Positions 35,107 to 44,644 of a stretch of 64,000 nucleotides of DNA are shown piece by piece (the stretch's first letter is position 1; every line of letters begins with the position of its first letter). The position numbers were made by a program, and so were the translations under genes. The stretch covers positions 186,001 through 250,000 of the forward strand of contig LNDW01000018.1 of NCBI GenBank assembly GCA_001464815.1, read 5' to 3'. The notes under the pieces are model-generated. The model saw only the letters and a program-made list of their open reading frames with translations. It searched no databases and was not told the DNA's origin. This DNA is from Betaproteobacteria bacterium Ga0077527 (GTDB taxonomy: Bacteria > Pseudomonadota > Gammaproteobacteria > Burkholderiales > SG8-41).

Positions 35107-36339
35107 ATGAGCAAATCCAAGGGTATCCGCGAAGTCGCCTACGTTGACGTCCGCGCCGGCGGCGGCGATGGCCATCAGCATAACTGCAGCGCCGGTCTTG
35201 AGCCGTTGTCCTTCACCGATTGCGCCGGCGGCGGGCAGGTGGTGGTCGAGCGCAACATCGCCTATGTCGGCAACATGCGCAATCCGCACGGCACGCTGAT
35301 TTTCGACGTCAAGGATCCGAAGCATCCGAAATTCCTGTCCGAAATCAACATGCCCACCGGCACCCACTCGCACAAGGTGCGGGTCTCCGGCGACATCATG
35401 CTCACCAACCGCGAGGTGCTGTCGGCGAAAAACTCCAAAGGTGAAATACCGCCTGACGGTTTTCACGGCGGCCTCGGCATCTATGACGTGTCGAATCCGG
35501 CCAAGCCGAAGCTGATCACGCTGTGGGAAACCGACGACAAGGCCGGTGTTGAATACGCCCGTGGTGTGCACCGCTTCGATTTTGACGGCCGCTACGCCTA
35601 CATCTCGCCGACGATGGACGGCTACCTCGGCAACATCGTGATGATCCTCGACCTCAAGGATCCGGCGAAGCCGCAGGAAGTCGGCCGCTGGTGGATGCCC
35701 GGCCAGCATATCGCCGGCGGCGAGAAGCCGACCTGGCGCGGTGCGGCACATAAATGCCACCACCCGCTGCGTCATGGCAACCGTCTTTACACCAGCTACT
35801 GGCACGGCGGCTTTGTCATCCTCGACATCGACGACATGAGCAAGCCGAAGTTCGTCTCCGGCCTCGACTGGAGCCCGCCCTTCCCGTGGCCGACGCATAC
35901 CGCGCTGCGCATTCCGTTCAAGATCAGGAACCGCGATTTCCTGGTGGTGTCGGACGAGGATGTGGTGCGCCTGCCGGATTGCCCGCCGCACAACTCGGCC
36001 TTCCTGTGGCTGGTCGACATCACCGACGAAAAACACCCGGCCGTGGTGTCGAGCTTCCAGCTCGAGGACATCCCGCCGGAGCAGCAGCCCTATGCCAGCG
36101 GCTGCCACCAGCCCTGCGAGAAGGTTACCGGCACTGAAATTCCGGTGGCCTGGTTTGCCCACGGCCTGCGCATCGTCGACATTTCCAATCCGCATTCGAT
36201 GAAGGAAGTGGCCTACTACGTGCCGGACGTGCCGCCCGGTTCGGATCGTGTGCAGAGCAATGACGTCACGGTGGACGACCGCGGGCTGCTCTACCTGCTC
36301 GACCGGGTGCGCGGCCTGCACATCCTCGAGCGCACCTGA
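35107..36339 (+). CDS. LVIVD-repeat beta-propeller protein
   Basis: 410 residues built from repeated blocks of the LVIVD type: TLIFDVKDPKHPKF, LGIYDVSNPAKPKL, VMILDLKDPAKPQE, FVILDIDDMSKPKF, WLVDITDEKHPAVV and LRIVDISNPHSMKE. This predicts a beta-propeller. No signal peptide is visible, although many relatives are extracytoplasmic. Several His/Cys residues (HKCHH, CHQPCEK) could bind metal. No enzymatic role is known. It sits between a Bug receptor and an adenylosuccinate-lyase-like gene. Confidence 0.85.
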   Translation: MSKSKGIREVAYVDVRAGGGDGHQHNCSAGLEPLSFTDCAGGGQVVVERNIAYVGNMRNPHGTLIFDVKDPKHPKFLSEINMPTGTHSHKVRVSGDIMLTNREVLSAKNSKGEIPPDGFHGGLGIYDVSNPAKPKLITLWETDDKAGVEYARGVHRFDFDGRYAYISPTMDGYLGNIVMILDLKDPAKPQEVGRWWMPGQHIAGGEKPTWRGAAHKCHHPLRHGNRLYTSYWHGGFVILDIDDMSKPKFVSGLDWSPPFPWPTHTALRIPFKIRNRDFLVVSDEDVVRLPDCPPHNSAFLWLVDITDEKHPAVVSSFQLEDIPPEQQPYASGCHQPCEKVTGTEIPVAWFAHGLRIVDISNPHSMKEVAYYVPDVPPGSDRVQSNDVTVDDRGLLYLLDRVRGLHILERT

Positions 36340-36365
36340 AATGCATCGATAAAGGGATCATCATC

Positions 36366-37733
36366 ATGGCTTCTTCAGGGGTTTTCGACGACTTGCTGCT
36401 CCAGCACCTGTGGAGCACCGACGAGATGCGCGCGATTTTCAACGACCATAACCGCGTGCAGAAGTGGTACGACTACGAGGCGGCGCTGGCACTGGAGCAG
36501 GCCGAACTCGGCATCATTCCGAAAGCGGCGGCTGACGACATCGCTGCAAACGCGAAGATAGAGAAGGTCGACATCGCGGCTGTGGCCGCCGAAATCCGCC
36601 GCATCAAGCACCCGCTGGTGCCGGCGACCAGGGCGGTGCAGAAACTGTGCGCGGGCGACCACGGCGAATACATCCACTTCGGGCCGACCACGCAGGATGT
36701 GCTCGACACCTCGGTGGTGCTGCAGATCCGCGATGCCCACGCGATTTACCTGCGCGACATGAAGGCGATTGGCCATGCGCTGGTCAAACTCTGCGAGCAG
36801 CACCGCGCCACGCCGATGGCGGGTCGTTCGCATGGTGTGCAGGCGCTGCCGATCACTTTCGGCCACAAGGCGGCGATCTGGCTGTCGGAGATGGGGCGCA
36901 ATTACGAACGGTTGCGACAGCTCGAGCCGCGGGTGTTTGTCGGCGGCATGGTCGGTGCGGTCGGCACCCAGGCCTCCTTCGGGCCGAATGCAAAAGAGCT
37001 GGAGCAGCGGCTGATGAAGCGGCTCGGCCTCGGTGTGGCCGACATCAACTGGCAACCGGCGCGCGACCGCTTCGCCGAATACGTCAACGTGCTGGGCCTG
37101 ATCAGTGCGACGCTGGCAAAGATCGCCAACGAGATCATCAACCTCGAGCACACCGAGATCGGCGAGCTCTACGAGCCGTTCAGTGCCGGCAAGGTCGGTT
37201 CCTCCACAATGCCGCACAAGCGCAACCCTTCGAGCTGCGAGGCGGTGGTCGGTGCCAGCCGCGCGGTGCGCTACAACGTCGCCTACATGCTGGAGTCGAT
37301 GCTGATCGAGCACGAGCGCGACGGCTCGGCCTGGCGCGGCGAATGGAAGGCGCTGCCCGAGTCCTGCCTGATTGTCGGCGGCATGCTGTCGATCATGAAG
37401 CAGGTGATCGGTGGCCTGCATGTGGATGCCGCGCGCATGAGAAAGAATCTGGATGCCCTGGGTGGTTTCCTGCTGTCGGAGCGCGTGATGTTCGAGCTCT
37501 CGGACAAGGTCGGCAAGCAGACCGCGCATGAACTGGTCTATGAGGCATCGATGCACGGCATCGAAAACGGCATTTCCTTCGAGGAAGCGCTGATGCACAA
37601 CGCCCGGGTGAAAAAAGCGATGACCGTGGCTGAAATCAAGGCCGTGCTGGATCCGACGACTTATGTCGGGCGTGCGCCGGAGATTGTTGATGAGGTACTG
37701 GCGCAGCAGCGTGAGAAAGATTGGCTGAACTGA
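36366..37733 (+). CDS. Fumarase/aspartase superfamily lyase (PurB-like)
   Basis: 455 residues of the fumarase/aspartase superfamily, which removes fumarate-type groups by beta-elimination. The signature GSSTMPHKRNPSSCE (about residues 278-292) is clear, as is the N-terminal block HGEYIHFGPTTQDVLDTSVV (about 98-117). Adenylosuccinate lyase and carboxymuconate cycloisomerase both share this pattern. The context of receptors, a dehydrogenase and a hydrolase favours catabolism over purine synthesis, but this is inference. It is 26 bases after the LVIVD gene. Confidence 0.88.
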   Translation: MASSGVFDDLLLQHLWSTDEMRAIFNDHNRVQKWYDYEAALALEQAELGIIPKAAADDIAANAKIEKVDIAAVAAEIRRIKHPLVPATRAVQKLCAGDHGEYIHFGPTTQDVLDTSVVLQIRDAHAIYLRDMKAIGHALVKLCEQHRATPMAGRSHGVQALPITFGHKAAIWLSEMGRNYERLRQLEPRVFVGGMVGAVGTQASFGPNAKELEQRLMKRLGLGVADINWQPARDRFAEYVNVLGLISATLAKIANEIINLEHTEIGELYEPFSAGKVGSSTMPHKRNPSSCEAVVGASRAVRYNVAYMLESMLIEHERDGSAWRGEWKALPESCLIVGGMLSIMKQVIGGLHVDAARMRKNLDALGGFLLSERVMFELSDKVGKQTAHELVYEASMHGIENGISFEEALMHNARVKKAMTVAEIKAVLDPTTYVGRAPEIVDEVLAQQREKDWLN

Positions 37734-37743
37734 GGGCTGGTCG

Positions 37744-37780
37744 AATTAATTTATCAATAAAATCAAATACTTGTAAATAT
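37744..37780 (+). repeat. AT-rich dispersed repeat, copy E
   Basis: Plus-strand copy: ATCAATAAAATCAAATACTT with AT-rich flanks. It fills the gap between the lyase and the dehydrogenase and ends two bases before the ATG at 37783. AATCAAATACTTG at 37761-37773 matches the IHF consensus. Confidence 0.8.
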
Positions 37781-37782
37781 CC

Positions 37783-38763
37783 ATGAAAATTACGATCCTC
37801 GACGACTACCAGGACGCAATTCGCAGCCTGGATTGTTTTGCCAAGTTGAAGGGCCATGAAGTCACGGTGTGGAACGACCACACCAAGGATGTCGATGTGC
37901 TTGCCGAGCGCCTGAAGGACACCGAGGCGCTGGTGCTGATCCGCGAGCGCACACCGATCCGCGCACCGCTGATTGCACGCCTGCCCAAACTGAAGCTGAT
38001 CAGCCACCACAGCGTCTATCCGCACATCGACCTCGAGGCCTGCACCAGACACGGCGTGCTGTTGTGCACCAGCCTGCATCCGGGCCAGCCTTCACATGCC
38101 ACGGCCGAACTGACCTGGGGCCTGATCATCGCCGCGATGCGCCACATTCCGCAGGAGGTTGCGGCGCTGAAGGCGGGGCGCTGGCAGTCCACCGTCGGTT
38201 CCGGACTGCGCGGCAAGACGCTGGGCATTTTCAGCTACGGCCGCATCGGTGCCGTGATCGCGGGTTATGGCAAGGCCTTCGGCATGAAGGTGCTGGTGTG
38301 GGGGCGCGAGGGCTCGCTGGAGCGGGCGCGTGCCGACGGTTACGCCACTGCGCCGAGCAAGGAAGCGTTTTTCGAAACCTGCGACGTGATCTCGCTGCAC
38401 CTGCGGCTGATTGACGCCACCCGCGGCATCGTCACCGCGGCCGACCTGGCGCGGATGAAACCCACCTCGCTGATCGTCAACACCAGCCGCGCCGGACTGA
38501 TCGCGCCGGGGGTGCTGGAGGCGGCGCTGAAGGCGGGGCGGCCGGGCATGGCGGCGGTCGACGTGTTCGAAGAGGAGCCTGTGCTTGGTGCCAGCCATCC
38601 GTTACTGAAGCTCGACAATGCGCTGTGCACGCCGCATATCGGTTATGTTGAGCGCAACGGCTATGAACGCATTTTCGGCAATATCTTCGACCAGATCGTT
38701 GCTTACGCGGCCGGCGCGCCGGTGAACATGGTCAACCCCGAGGCGCGCAAGGCGGCAAAATAA
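37783..38763 (+). CDS. D-2-hydroxyacid dehydrogenase (NAD-dependent)
   Basis: 326 residues of the D-isomer 2-hydroxyacid dehydrogenase family, which interconvert 2-hydroxy and 2-oxo acids. The Rossmann fingerprint reads [16 protein letters not shown] (about residues 148-163); the first Gly of the core GxGxxG is Ser here. The catalytic Arg is in NTSRAG (about 235), Glu in DVFEEEP (about 265) and His in TPHIGY (about 284). The start has no Shine-Dalgarno sequence; repeat copy E precedes it directly. Confidence 0.92.
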   Translation: MKITILDDYQDAIRSLDCFAKLKGHEVTVWNDHTKDVDVLAERLKDTEALVLIRERTPIRAPLIARLPKLKLISHHSVYPHIDLEACTRHGVLLCTSLHPGQPSHATAELTWGLIIAAMRHIPQEVAALKAGRWQSTVGSGLRGKTLGIFSYGRIGAVIAGYGKAFGMKVLVWGREGSLERARADGYATAPSKEAFFETCDVISLHLRLIDATRGIVTAADLARMKPTSLIVNTSRAGLIAPGVLEAALKAGRPGMAAVDVFEEEPVLGASHPLLKLDNALCTPHIGYVERNGYERIFGNIFDQIVAYAAGAPVNMVNPEARKAAK

Positions 38764-38826
38764 GGGGCCGGCAAAACGCCGCGGCAAGACCGCGGCGGGT
38801 CGTCCCGTCAAATTGAAGGAGGAGTG

Positions 38827-39840
38827 ATGTTTAAAACCAGCGCAGTACGTTCCAGGACATTACGTTTCAACGCAGGACTGATCGCCGCGCTTTGCGGCAG
38901 CCTGATAGCCGGCAGCGCGCTGGCACAGGGTGCGGCGGCAAATTACCCGAGCAAGCCGGTGCGCTGGATCGTGCCCTTCCCGCCGGGGGCATCCAACGAC
39001 ATCACGGCGCGGCTGTTTGCGCACAAGATGTCGGAGCTCACCGGCCAGCAGTTCGTCATCGACAACCGTGCCGGTGCCGGCGGTTCCATCGGTGCCCAGC
39101 TCGCTGCGGAGGCGGCACCCGACGGCCATACCCTGCTGCACGCCAATCCAGGCCCCAGCGTCAACAACGTGGTGATGCGGCGCAAGCCGATTTACCGGGT
39201 CAGTGACTTTGCGCCGGTGATGTTCATCGGTTATTCGCCGCTGATCATCGTCGCCAGTCCGCAGTTCGCGCCCAACAATGCGCGCGAACTGGTCGCCTAT
39301 ATCAAAAGCAATCCCGGCAAGCTGACCTGGGCCTCGTCTGGCAATGGCAGCAGCCTGCACATCGGGCTTGCCCTGTTCGGTGCCGCCACCGGCCTTGATT
39401 TTGTGCATGTGCCGTACAAGGGCACCGCGCCGGCCCTGACCGATGTCATCAGCGGCCGGGTCAACGTCGTCTACACCACCGTGGTCAGCGGCGAGGCGCA
39501 CATCAAGGCCGGGCGCATCAAGATTCTTGCGGTGGCCGCGCCGGAGCGGCAGAAGGTGATTCCCAATGTGCCGACGCTGCTGGAGGAGGGCGTGAAGAAC
39601 GCCGAGGCGACGGTGTGGTTCGGCGTGCAGGTCGCGGCGAAGGTGCCACGGCCGATCATCAACAAGCTCAACGCCGACATGAACCGCATCATGGCCATGC
39701 CCGATGTGCAGGTGAGGTTGGATCAGCTGGGCCTGGTCCGGGCTGGTGGTACGCCGGAGAATTTCGGCAGCTTCATCCGCACTGAAACCGAGAAACTCAC
39801 GATGCTGATCAAAACCGGTCGCGTGGAGATGATGGACTAG
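38827..39840 (+). CDS. Bug/TctC-family receptor
   Basis: Periplasmic receptor of 337 residues. The ATG at 38827 follows AAGGAGGAG; an overlapping GTG at 38824 is too close to it. A long signal peptide (through about residue 38, ALAQG) precedes NYPSKPVRWIVPFPPGASND, the VIDNRAGAGGSIG block and APDGHTLL. Last gene of the 33-40 kb run, followed by a 516-base gap. Confidence 0.93.
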   Translation: MFKTSAVRSRTLRFNAGLIAALCGSLIAGSALAQGAAANYPSKPVRWIVPFPPGASNDITARLFAHKMSELTGQQFVIDNRAGAGGSIGAQLAAEAAPDGHTLLHANPGPSVNNVVMRRKPIYRVSDFAPVMFIGYSPLIIVASPQFAPNNARELVAYIKSNPGKLTWASSGNGSSLHIGLALFGAATGLDFVHVPYKGTAPALTDVISGRVNVVYTTVVSGEAHIKAGRIKILAVAAPERQKVIPNVPTLLEEGVKNAEATVWFGVQVAAKVPRPIINKLNADMNRIMAMPDVQVRLDQLGLVRAGGTPENFGSFIRTETEKLTMLIKTGRVEMMD

Positions 39841-40356
39841 ATGAAACAGGTCGATCAATTACAGCGCCGCAGCTGAGGCGCCGCGATTGACGGTCAGCGT
39901 GGTGCGTGGCGACACCGCGACGCACCACGGTGGCGCACCGCGTCGCCCTTTGCCGCGTGGTGGTGCGCGGATTCCGGCAGGCCGGTTTTCAGGGGAGTCT
40001 TTGGGCGTAAGCCCGTTGTAAGCACGCCTGCCTAGACTTCGCCGCAATCGTGTTTTGTGATTCCATTTTCTGGTTTGTGAAATTGTCGTGAAGGGTGGAC
40101 GGGGTGCCGTATTCCACCTTTGTGCGGCGCACAATTTTGGAGCTGAAAAAGCTTTGTCGGCACAATGGCTTCGTGTAGAGTTCCGTTCCGGCGTAACAAC
40201 ACTGCAACAGGGGTCAAGAACAAATCCAAATTTCGCCAGGTGTTGATGTGATGTGGCTGTGAATACACCTGTAGCGGATTGCCGCATGCCGGAACTCCTG
40301 CTAGCCAGCAAATCGGGATTCCGGAGTCAGAGTATCGTCATCAGGAGGGTGTTCAG
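39841..40356. other. 516-base intergenic region with a strong hairpin
   Basis: No credible gene is seen. The left part is GC-rich and contains a 12-bp hairpin with one mismatch (39899-39928: GTGGTGCGT/ACGCACCAC outer arms, ACAC loop). The right part (about 40050-40250) is AT-richer and should hold the promoter of the tctBA unit, but I could not pick convincing -35/-10 boxes. Confidence 0.6.
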
Positions 40357-40803
40357 TTGAAAATCAAGAGTCAAACCGACCTCTGGTCGGGAATCATGTT
40401 CATCGGATTCGGATTGCTTGCGATCTGGATTTCGCGTGACTATCCGTTCGGCACTGCTGCTCGCATGGGTCCCGGATTCTTTCCGACCTGGATCGGGATC
40501 ATCATGACCTGTCTTGGCGCGGCCATTGCGCTGACCAGCCTCAAGTCTGAGGAAGACAAGATCGGCAAATGGGCCTGGCGCCCGATGATCCTGATGAGCG
40601 CGGGCTTCGTCCTGTTCGGCTGGGGCATTGACCACATCGGTTTCATCCCGTCGGTCATCGGCTTGACCATCATCGGTGCGGCTTCCGGCACCCAGTTCAA
40701 GTGGAAGGAAGTGATTCCGCTGGCAATCGGCCTGATGATCGGCTGCTGGGCTTTGTTCATCAAGGGCCTAGAACTGCCCTTCCCGCTGTTCTGGTGGAGA
40801 TAA
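40357..40803 (+). CDS. tctB: TctB-family small permease subunit
   Basis: Small membrane subunit of a tripartite tricarboxylate transporter, 148 residues with about four transmembrane segments. The TTG at 40357 is chosen because AGGAGG lies eight bases upstream and it yields (M)KIKSQTDLWSGIMFIGFG, the typical TctB start; the open frame extends further upstream without coding character. Segments include FGLLAIWISRDYPFGTAARM and SAGFVLFGWGIDHIGFIPSV. It is four bases before tctA. Confidence 0.92.
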   Translation: MKIKSQTDLWSGIMFIGFGLLAIWISRDYPFGTAARMGPGFFPTWIGIIMTCLGAAIALTSLKSEEDKIGKWAWRPMILMSAGFVLFGWGIDHIGFIPSVIGLTIIGAASGTQFKWKEVIPLAIGLMIGCWALFIKGLELPFPLFWWR

Positions 40804-40807
40804 CAAC

Positions 40808-42331
40808 ATGGAAGAACTTTTTGCCAACCTCTCACTGGGGTTCGAGACTGCGGTATCTCTGCAGAACCTGACGTACTGTTTCATCGGCGTATTCGTCGGC
40901 ACGCTCGTCGGCGTGCTGCCGGGTATCGGACCGCTGGCCGCGATTGCAATGCTGCTGCCGGCCACCTTCAACCTGCCGCCGGTCGGTGCGCTGATCATGC
41001 TTGCCGGCATTTACTACGGCACGCAGTATGGCGGTTCGACCACGGCGATTCTGGTCAACCTGCCGGGCGAGTCAGCCTCCGTGGTGACTTGCATGGACGG
41101 TCATGCCATGGCAAAAAATGGCCGTGCCGGTCCTGCTCTGGCAATTGCTGCCGTCGGTTCGTTCTTTGCCGGCACCGTGGGTACCATCCTCATCGCCGTG
41201 TTCGGGCCACCCCTGGCTGAAGTGGCGTTGAAGTTTGGCGCACCCGAATACTTCTCGTTGATGACCATGGGTCTGATTGCCTCCGCCGTGCTGGCGAGCG
41301 GTTCGATGCTCAAGGCGATCGCGATGATTTTCCTTGGCCTGATCTTCGGTATCGTTGGCACTGATGTGAACTCGGGCATGTCCCGTTTCACTTTCGGCGC
41401 TTCGGGCCTCGCTGACGGCCTGAGCTTCGTGGTGGTGGCGATGGGCCTGTTCGGTTTCGGCGAGATTTTGTCGAACCTGGAGAAGGGTGAAGAAGCGAGC
41501 AGCCGCGATCTGCTCAATGCCAAGCTGACGCACCTGTATCCGACCTGGGAAGACATGAAACTGTCTGCCGGCGCCATTCTTCGCGGCACCGCGATCGGCG
41601 CGTTCTTCGGCACGCTGCCTGGCGCGGGTCCGACGATCAGCGCGTTCTCGGCTTATGCGCTGGAGAAGAAAGTCGCGAAGAATCCCGAGCAGTTCGGCAA
41701 GGGTGCGATCCAGGGTGTGGCCGGTCCGGAATCGGCGAACAACGCTGCTGCACAGTGCGCGTTCATCCCGACCCTGACGCTGGGCATTCCCGGCTCGGGC
41801 ACGATGGCGCTGATGCTGGGCGCGCTGACCATCCAGGGTATTGCCCCCGGTCCGCAGGTGATGACCCAGCGTCCCGAGCTGTTCTGGGGCCTGATCGCGA
41901 GCATGTGGATCGGCAACGCGATGCTGGTGATCCTGAACCTGCCGCTGGTCGGTCTGTGGGTGAAACTGCTGCGCGTGCCGTACCGCCTGCTGTTCCCGGC
42001 GATCCTGACTTTCATGGCGATCGGTGTCTACAGCGTCAACAACCTCGACCTCGACATCTACCTGACGGTGTTCTTCGGCCTGATGGGTTATGTCTTCCTC
42101 AAGCTCAAGTGCGAGCCGGCGCCGCTGATTCTCGCCTTCGTGCTCGGACCGCTGATGGAGGAAAACCTGCGCCGTGCGCTGCTGATCTCGAGGGGTGATC
42201 CATTGGTGTTCTTCACCCGACCCATCAGCGCGACCTTCCTGATCCTGACCATCCTGCTGCTGATCGTGATGATCCTGCCGGCGGTGCGGAAGAAGCGGGA
42301 AGTGGCTTACCAGGAACCGCCTGCGGCCTGA
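40808..42331 (+). CDS. tctA: TctA-family large permease subunit
   Basis: Large membrane subunit of a tripartite tricarboxylate transporter, 507 residues with about twelve transmembrane segments. VGVLPGIGPLAAIAMLLPAT and YYGTQYGGSTTAILVNLPGE near the N-terminus and GALPGAGPT-like LPGAGPTISAFSAYALEKKV at mid-length are the family signatures. It is the only TctA in the window and may serve several of the eight receptors. A strong terminator separates it from the receptor at 42403. Confidence 0.96.
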   Translation: MEELFANLSLGFETAVSLQNLTYCFIGVFVGTLVGVLPGIGPLAAIAMLLPATFNLPPVGALIMLAGIYYGTQYGGSTTAILVNLPGESASVVTCMDGHAMAKNGRAGPALAIAAVGSFFAGTVGTILIAVFGPPLAEVALKFGAPEYFSLMTMGLIASAVLASGSMLKAIAMIFLGLIFGIVGTDVNSGMSRFTFGASGLADGLSFVVVAMGLFGFGEILSNLEKGEEASSRDLLNAKLTHLYPTWEDMKLSAGAILRGTAIGAFFGTLPGAGPTISAFSAYALEKKVAKNPEQFGKGAIQGVAGPESANNAAAQCAFIPTLTLGIPGSGTMALMLGALTIQGIAPGPQVMTQRPELFWGLIASMWIGNAMLVILNLPLVGLWVKLLRVPYRLLFPAILTFMAIGVYSVNNLDLDIYLTVFFGLMGYVFLKLKCEPAPLILAFVLGPLMEENLRRALLISRGDPLVFFTRPISATFLILTILLLIVMILPAVRKKREVAYQEPPAA

Positions 42332-42359
42332 GCCGCAAGATGTTCCGGCAACAACATGG

Positions 42360-42387
42360 CACGCGGCGAAAGCCGCGTGTTTTTTTT
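42360..42387 (+). terminator. Rho-independent terminator after tctA
   Basis: Perfect 8-bp stem CACGCGGC/GCCGCGTG (42360-42379) closed by a GAAA tetraloop and followed by eight T residues. It lies 28 bases after the tctA stop and 15 bases before the GTG of the receptor gene, so it may lower receptor expression or allow partial readthrough. Confidence 0.92.
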
Positions 42388-42402
42388 GACGAGGAAAACA
42401 GC

Positions 42403-43383
42403 GTGTCACAAGCAATAAAATCAGCCTTGGCTATTTTCGCCGTAACCGTGACGGCAGCGCTGCCGCTTGCGGTTGCTGCCCAGTCCTATCCCAACAAGCC
42501 GATCCGGCTGATCGTGGCCTTTCCGGCCGGTGGTTCAACCGATATCGTCGCCCGCCTGGTAGCGCAGCGGCTCGGCGAGCGCCTGGGCCAGCAGGTGATC
42601 GTGGACAACCGCGGCGGTGCCGGCGGCACCATCGGCACCGAGATCGCCGCCCGCGCTGCGGCGGACGGCTACACCCTGACCATGGGCACCACCAGCACCC
42701 ATGTTATTGCGCCGGCGGCCTACACCACGGTCAAATATGACCCGGTCAAGGATTTCGAGCCGATCACACTGGTGGCTTCCACGCCGTACCTGCTGGTCCT
42801 GCATCCCGGGGTCAAGGCCAACAACCTCAAGGAATTCATCGCATTGGTCAAGTCACAGCCGGGCAAGCTGAACTATGCCTCGGCCGGCACCGGTTCGACT
42901 ACCCATCTCGCGATGGAAATGCTCAATCGTGCCGCCAGCATGGACATCGTACACGTGCCGTTCAACGGCAACGGCCCGGCCGGCACCGCGGCGCTGGGTG
43001 GCCAGGTGCAGGCCTTGTTCGGCAGCATGCCCGCGGTATTGCCGCACGCACAGGCGGCACGGCTGCGGCCGATCGCTGTCGGCACGTCCAAGCGCTCGCC
43101 GGCACTACCCAATGTGCCGACGGTGGCGGAGTCGGGCTTCCCAGGATTCGAGGTGTCGCTGTGGCTGGGGTTTTTTGCACCCAAGGGTACGCCGAAGGTG
43201 GTGCTGGATCGGCTGCAGAAGGAGCTGACCGATATCGCGAACAACGCCGAGATGAAAGCTGCCTTCGAGAAAAACGGCGCCAGCGGCGTGACCAACACAC
43301 CGGCAGAAATGCGCATGTTGATGAAGGAGGAGCTCGATAAATACGGCAAGGTGATCAAGGCGGCCGGCATTCAACTGAAATAA
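42403..43383 (+). CDS. tctC: Bug/TctC-family receptor of the tctBA unit
   Basis: Periplasmic receptor, 326 residues, third component beside tctB and tctA. The GTG at 42403 follows ACGAGGAAAACAGC. Signal peptide MSQAIKSALAIFAVTVTAAL with cleavage after AVAAQ; mature SYPNKPIRLIVAFPAGGSTD, VIVDNRGGAGGTIG and AADGYTLTMG follow. As the receptor adjacent to the permease it is the likely cognate partner. Its early codons (CAATAAAATCA at 42413-42423) slightly resemble the AT-rich repeat. Confidence 0.93.
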   Translation: MSQAIKSALAIFAVTVTAALPLAVAAQSYPNKPIRLIVAFPAGGSTDIVARLVAQRLGERLGQQVIVDNRGGAGGTIGTEIAARAAADGYTLTMGTTSTHVIAPAAYTTVKYDPVKDFEPITLVASTPYLLVLHPGVKANNLKEFIALVKSQPGKLNYASAGTGSTTHLAMEMLNRAASMDIVHVPFNGNGPAGTAALGGQVQALFGSMPAVLPHAQAARLRPIAVGTSKRSPALPNVPTVAESGFPGFEVSLWLGFFAPKGTPKVVLDRLQKELTDIANNAEMKAAFEKNGASGVTNTPAEMRMLMKEELDKYGKVIKAAGIQLK

Positions 43384-43404
43384 TCGCTGCCCACGGGCGA
43401 TCCG

Positions 43405-43430
43405 AACGCCGCCTTCCGGGCGGCGTTTTT
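43405..43430 (+). terminator. Rho-independent terminator between convergent genes
   Basis: Stem AACGCCGCC/GGCGGCGTT (43405-43427) with a TTCCG loop, followed by Ts. It ends the tctC transcript; the stop codon of the convergent MFS gene (43431-43429) lies in its T-tract. Confidence 0.85.
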
Positions 43431-44565
43431 ATTTGGGGTCGCGGTCTGTGTGGGTCAGCCAGCCGCTGGCGAGGAGGATGCCGGCGGAGGCCCAGAACAC
43501 CGGCGCGATGCCGAGCAGCGCGCCGAGTGATCCGGCGGCGAGAGGCACTGCGATATGGGTGATGTTGTTGATGGTGAGCCGCAGCCCGGTGACTTCGCCG
43601 GAACGCCCGGCCGGTGAGCGGTTGTAGGTCAGGTTCAGTGTCAGCGGCTGGCTGACACCGAGGGTGAGGCCAATGCCGAAGGACAGTGCGAGCAGCGCCG
43701 GCACGTATTCGATGAAGGCGAAGGGTACGAACAGGGCCGCGGCCAGCACCATTGCACTGGCGAGCACGGTCTCGACGCTGAAGCGGCGGGTCAGCACCGG
43801 CAGCGCAACGCGGACGATGAAGCTCGCCGCGGCGAAGGCGCCGAGGATGGTGCCGATGGTCGATGCCGAGAGGCCGATGGAATGACCGTAGATCGGCACG
43901 TAAAAAGTGTAAAGATCCCAGCCGGTGGTGACCAGGCCGCTGACAATGATCATCCGTCGCAGCGAAGGCAGGCGCATCAGGTCAAAGGCGCCGCCGGGGG
44001 GGGCTTCGCTGCGCGCGCCGTGTGCGCCGAGGGCGCGCATCAGGGTCAGGGTCAGGATCGGCCCCAGTGTCAGTGCCGCAAACACGATATAGGCCGGGCT
44101 GAAGCCGTAGCGGTCGATCACCAGGCCGGCGACCACCGGGCCGATCATGTGGCCGCTGGAATAACCCAGGCTCATCGTCGAGAAGTTGCGGGTGCGCTCG
44201 GCCGCGCTGCCCAGTGTGCCCGCGAGATTCTGCGCGGCGACGTTGAAGAACACGAAGCCGACTCCGATCAGTGGTGCTGACAGATACAGCGCCGGCAGTG
44301 TCGGATAGAGCGCCGGGATCAGCAGTCCGGTGCCGAAGGTGATGCAGCCGCCGAGCATCGGTTTGCGCGAGCCGTAGCGGTCGGAGATGCGGCCGACGAT
44401 CAGCGCAAAACCGAGCTGGAAGATCGAATACGAGGCAATCAGGATGCCGATCTGCATCGGTCCCGCGCCGAGGCTCAGCGCGAGCAGCGAGGCGACGACA
44501 CGGCTGCCCATGTGGCCGCCCTGCATCGCCAGCGTGAGCAGGGTGATGACGGTGATCGGTTTCAT
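43429..44565 (-). CDS. Major facilitator superfamily transporter
   Basis: MFS carrier of 378 residues with about twelve transmembrane segments. It begins MKPITVITLLTLAMQGGHMG, and GRISDRYGSRKPMLGG (about residues 59-74) is the loop 2-3 motif of the family. Substrate unknown. It is 80 bases downstream of the class II aldolase gene on the same strand and may be co-transcribed. Confidence 0.88.
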   Translation of the reverse strand: MKPITVITLLTLAMQGGHMGSRVVASLLALSLGAGPMQIGILIASYSIFQLGFALIVGRISDRYGSRKPMLGGCITFGTGLLIPALYPTLPALYLSAPLIGVGFVFFNVAAQNLAGTLGSAAERTRNFSTMSLGYSSGHMIGPVVAGLVIDRYGFSPAYIVFAALTLGPILTLTLMRALGAHGARSEAPPGGAFDLMRLPSLRRMIIVSGLVTTGWDLYTFYVPIYGHSIGLSASTIGTILGAFAAASFIVRVALPVLTRRFSVETVLASAMVLAAALFVPFAFIEYVPALLALSFGIGLTLGVSQPLTLNLTYNRSPAGRSGEVTGLRLTINNITHIAVPLAAGSLGALLGIAPVFWASAGILLASGWLTHTDRDPK

Positions 44566-44644
44566 GGCTGCCCTGCGCGTGGTGACACCGCGGGGGCAGG
44601 CAGCCGGCGCTGAGGTCGGCCGGATGAGGACGGCAGTCGCGTAA

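Noticed and set aside
39859..40311. Minus-strand frame of 150 codons in the gap before tctB
   Set aside because: It has no ribosome site and no recognisable motif, and base composition changes abruptly along it. I treat it as non-coding.
42413..42425. CAATAAAATCA at the start of tctC, resembling the repeat core
   Set aside because: Only 11 bases match and they encode ordinary signal-peptide residues (AIKS); the right half of the element is absent.
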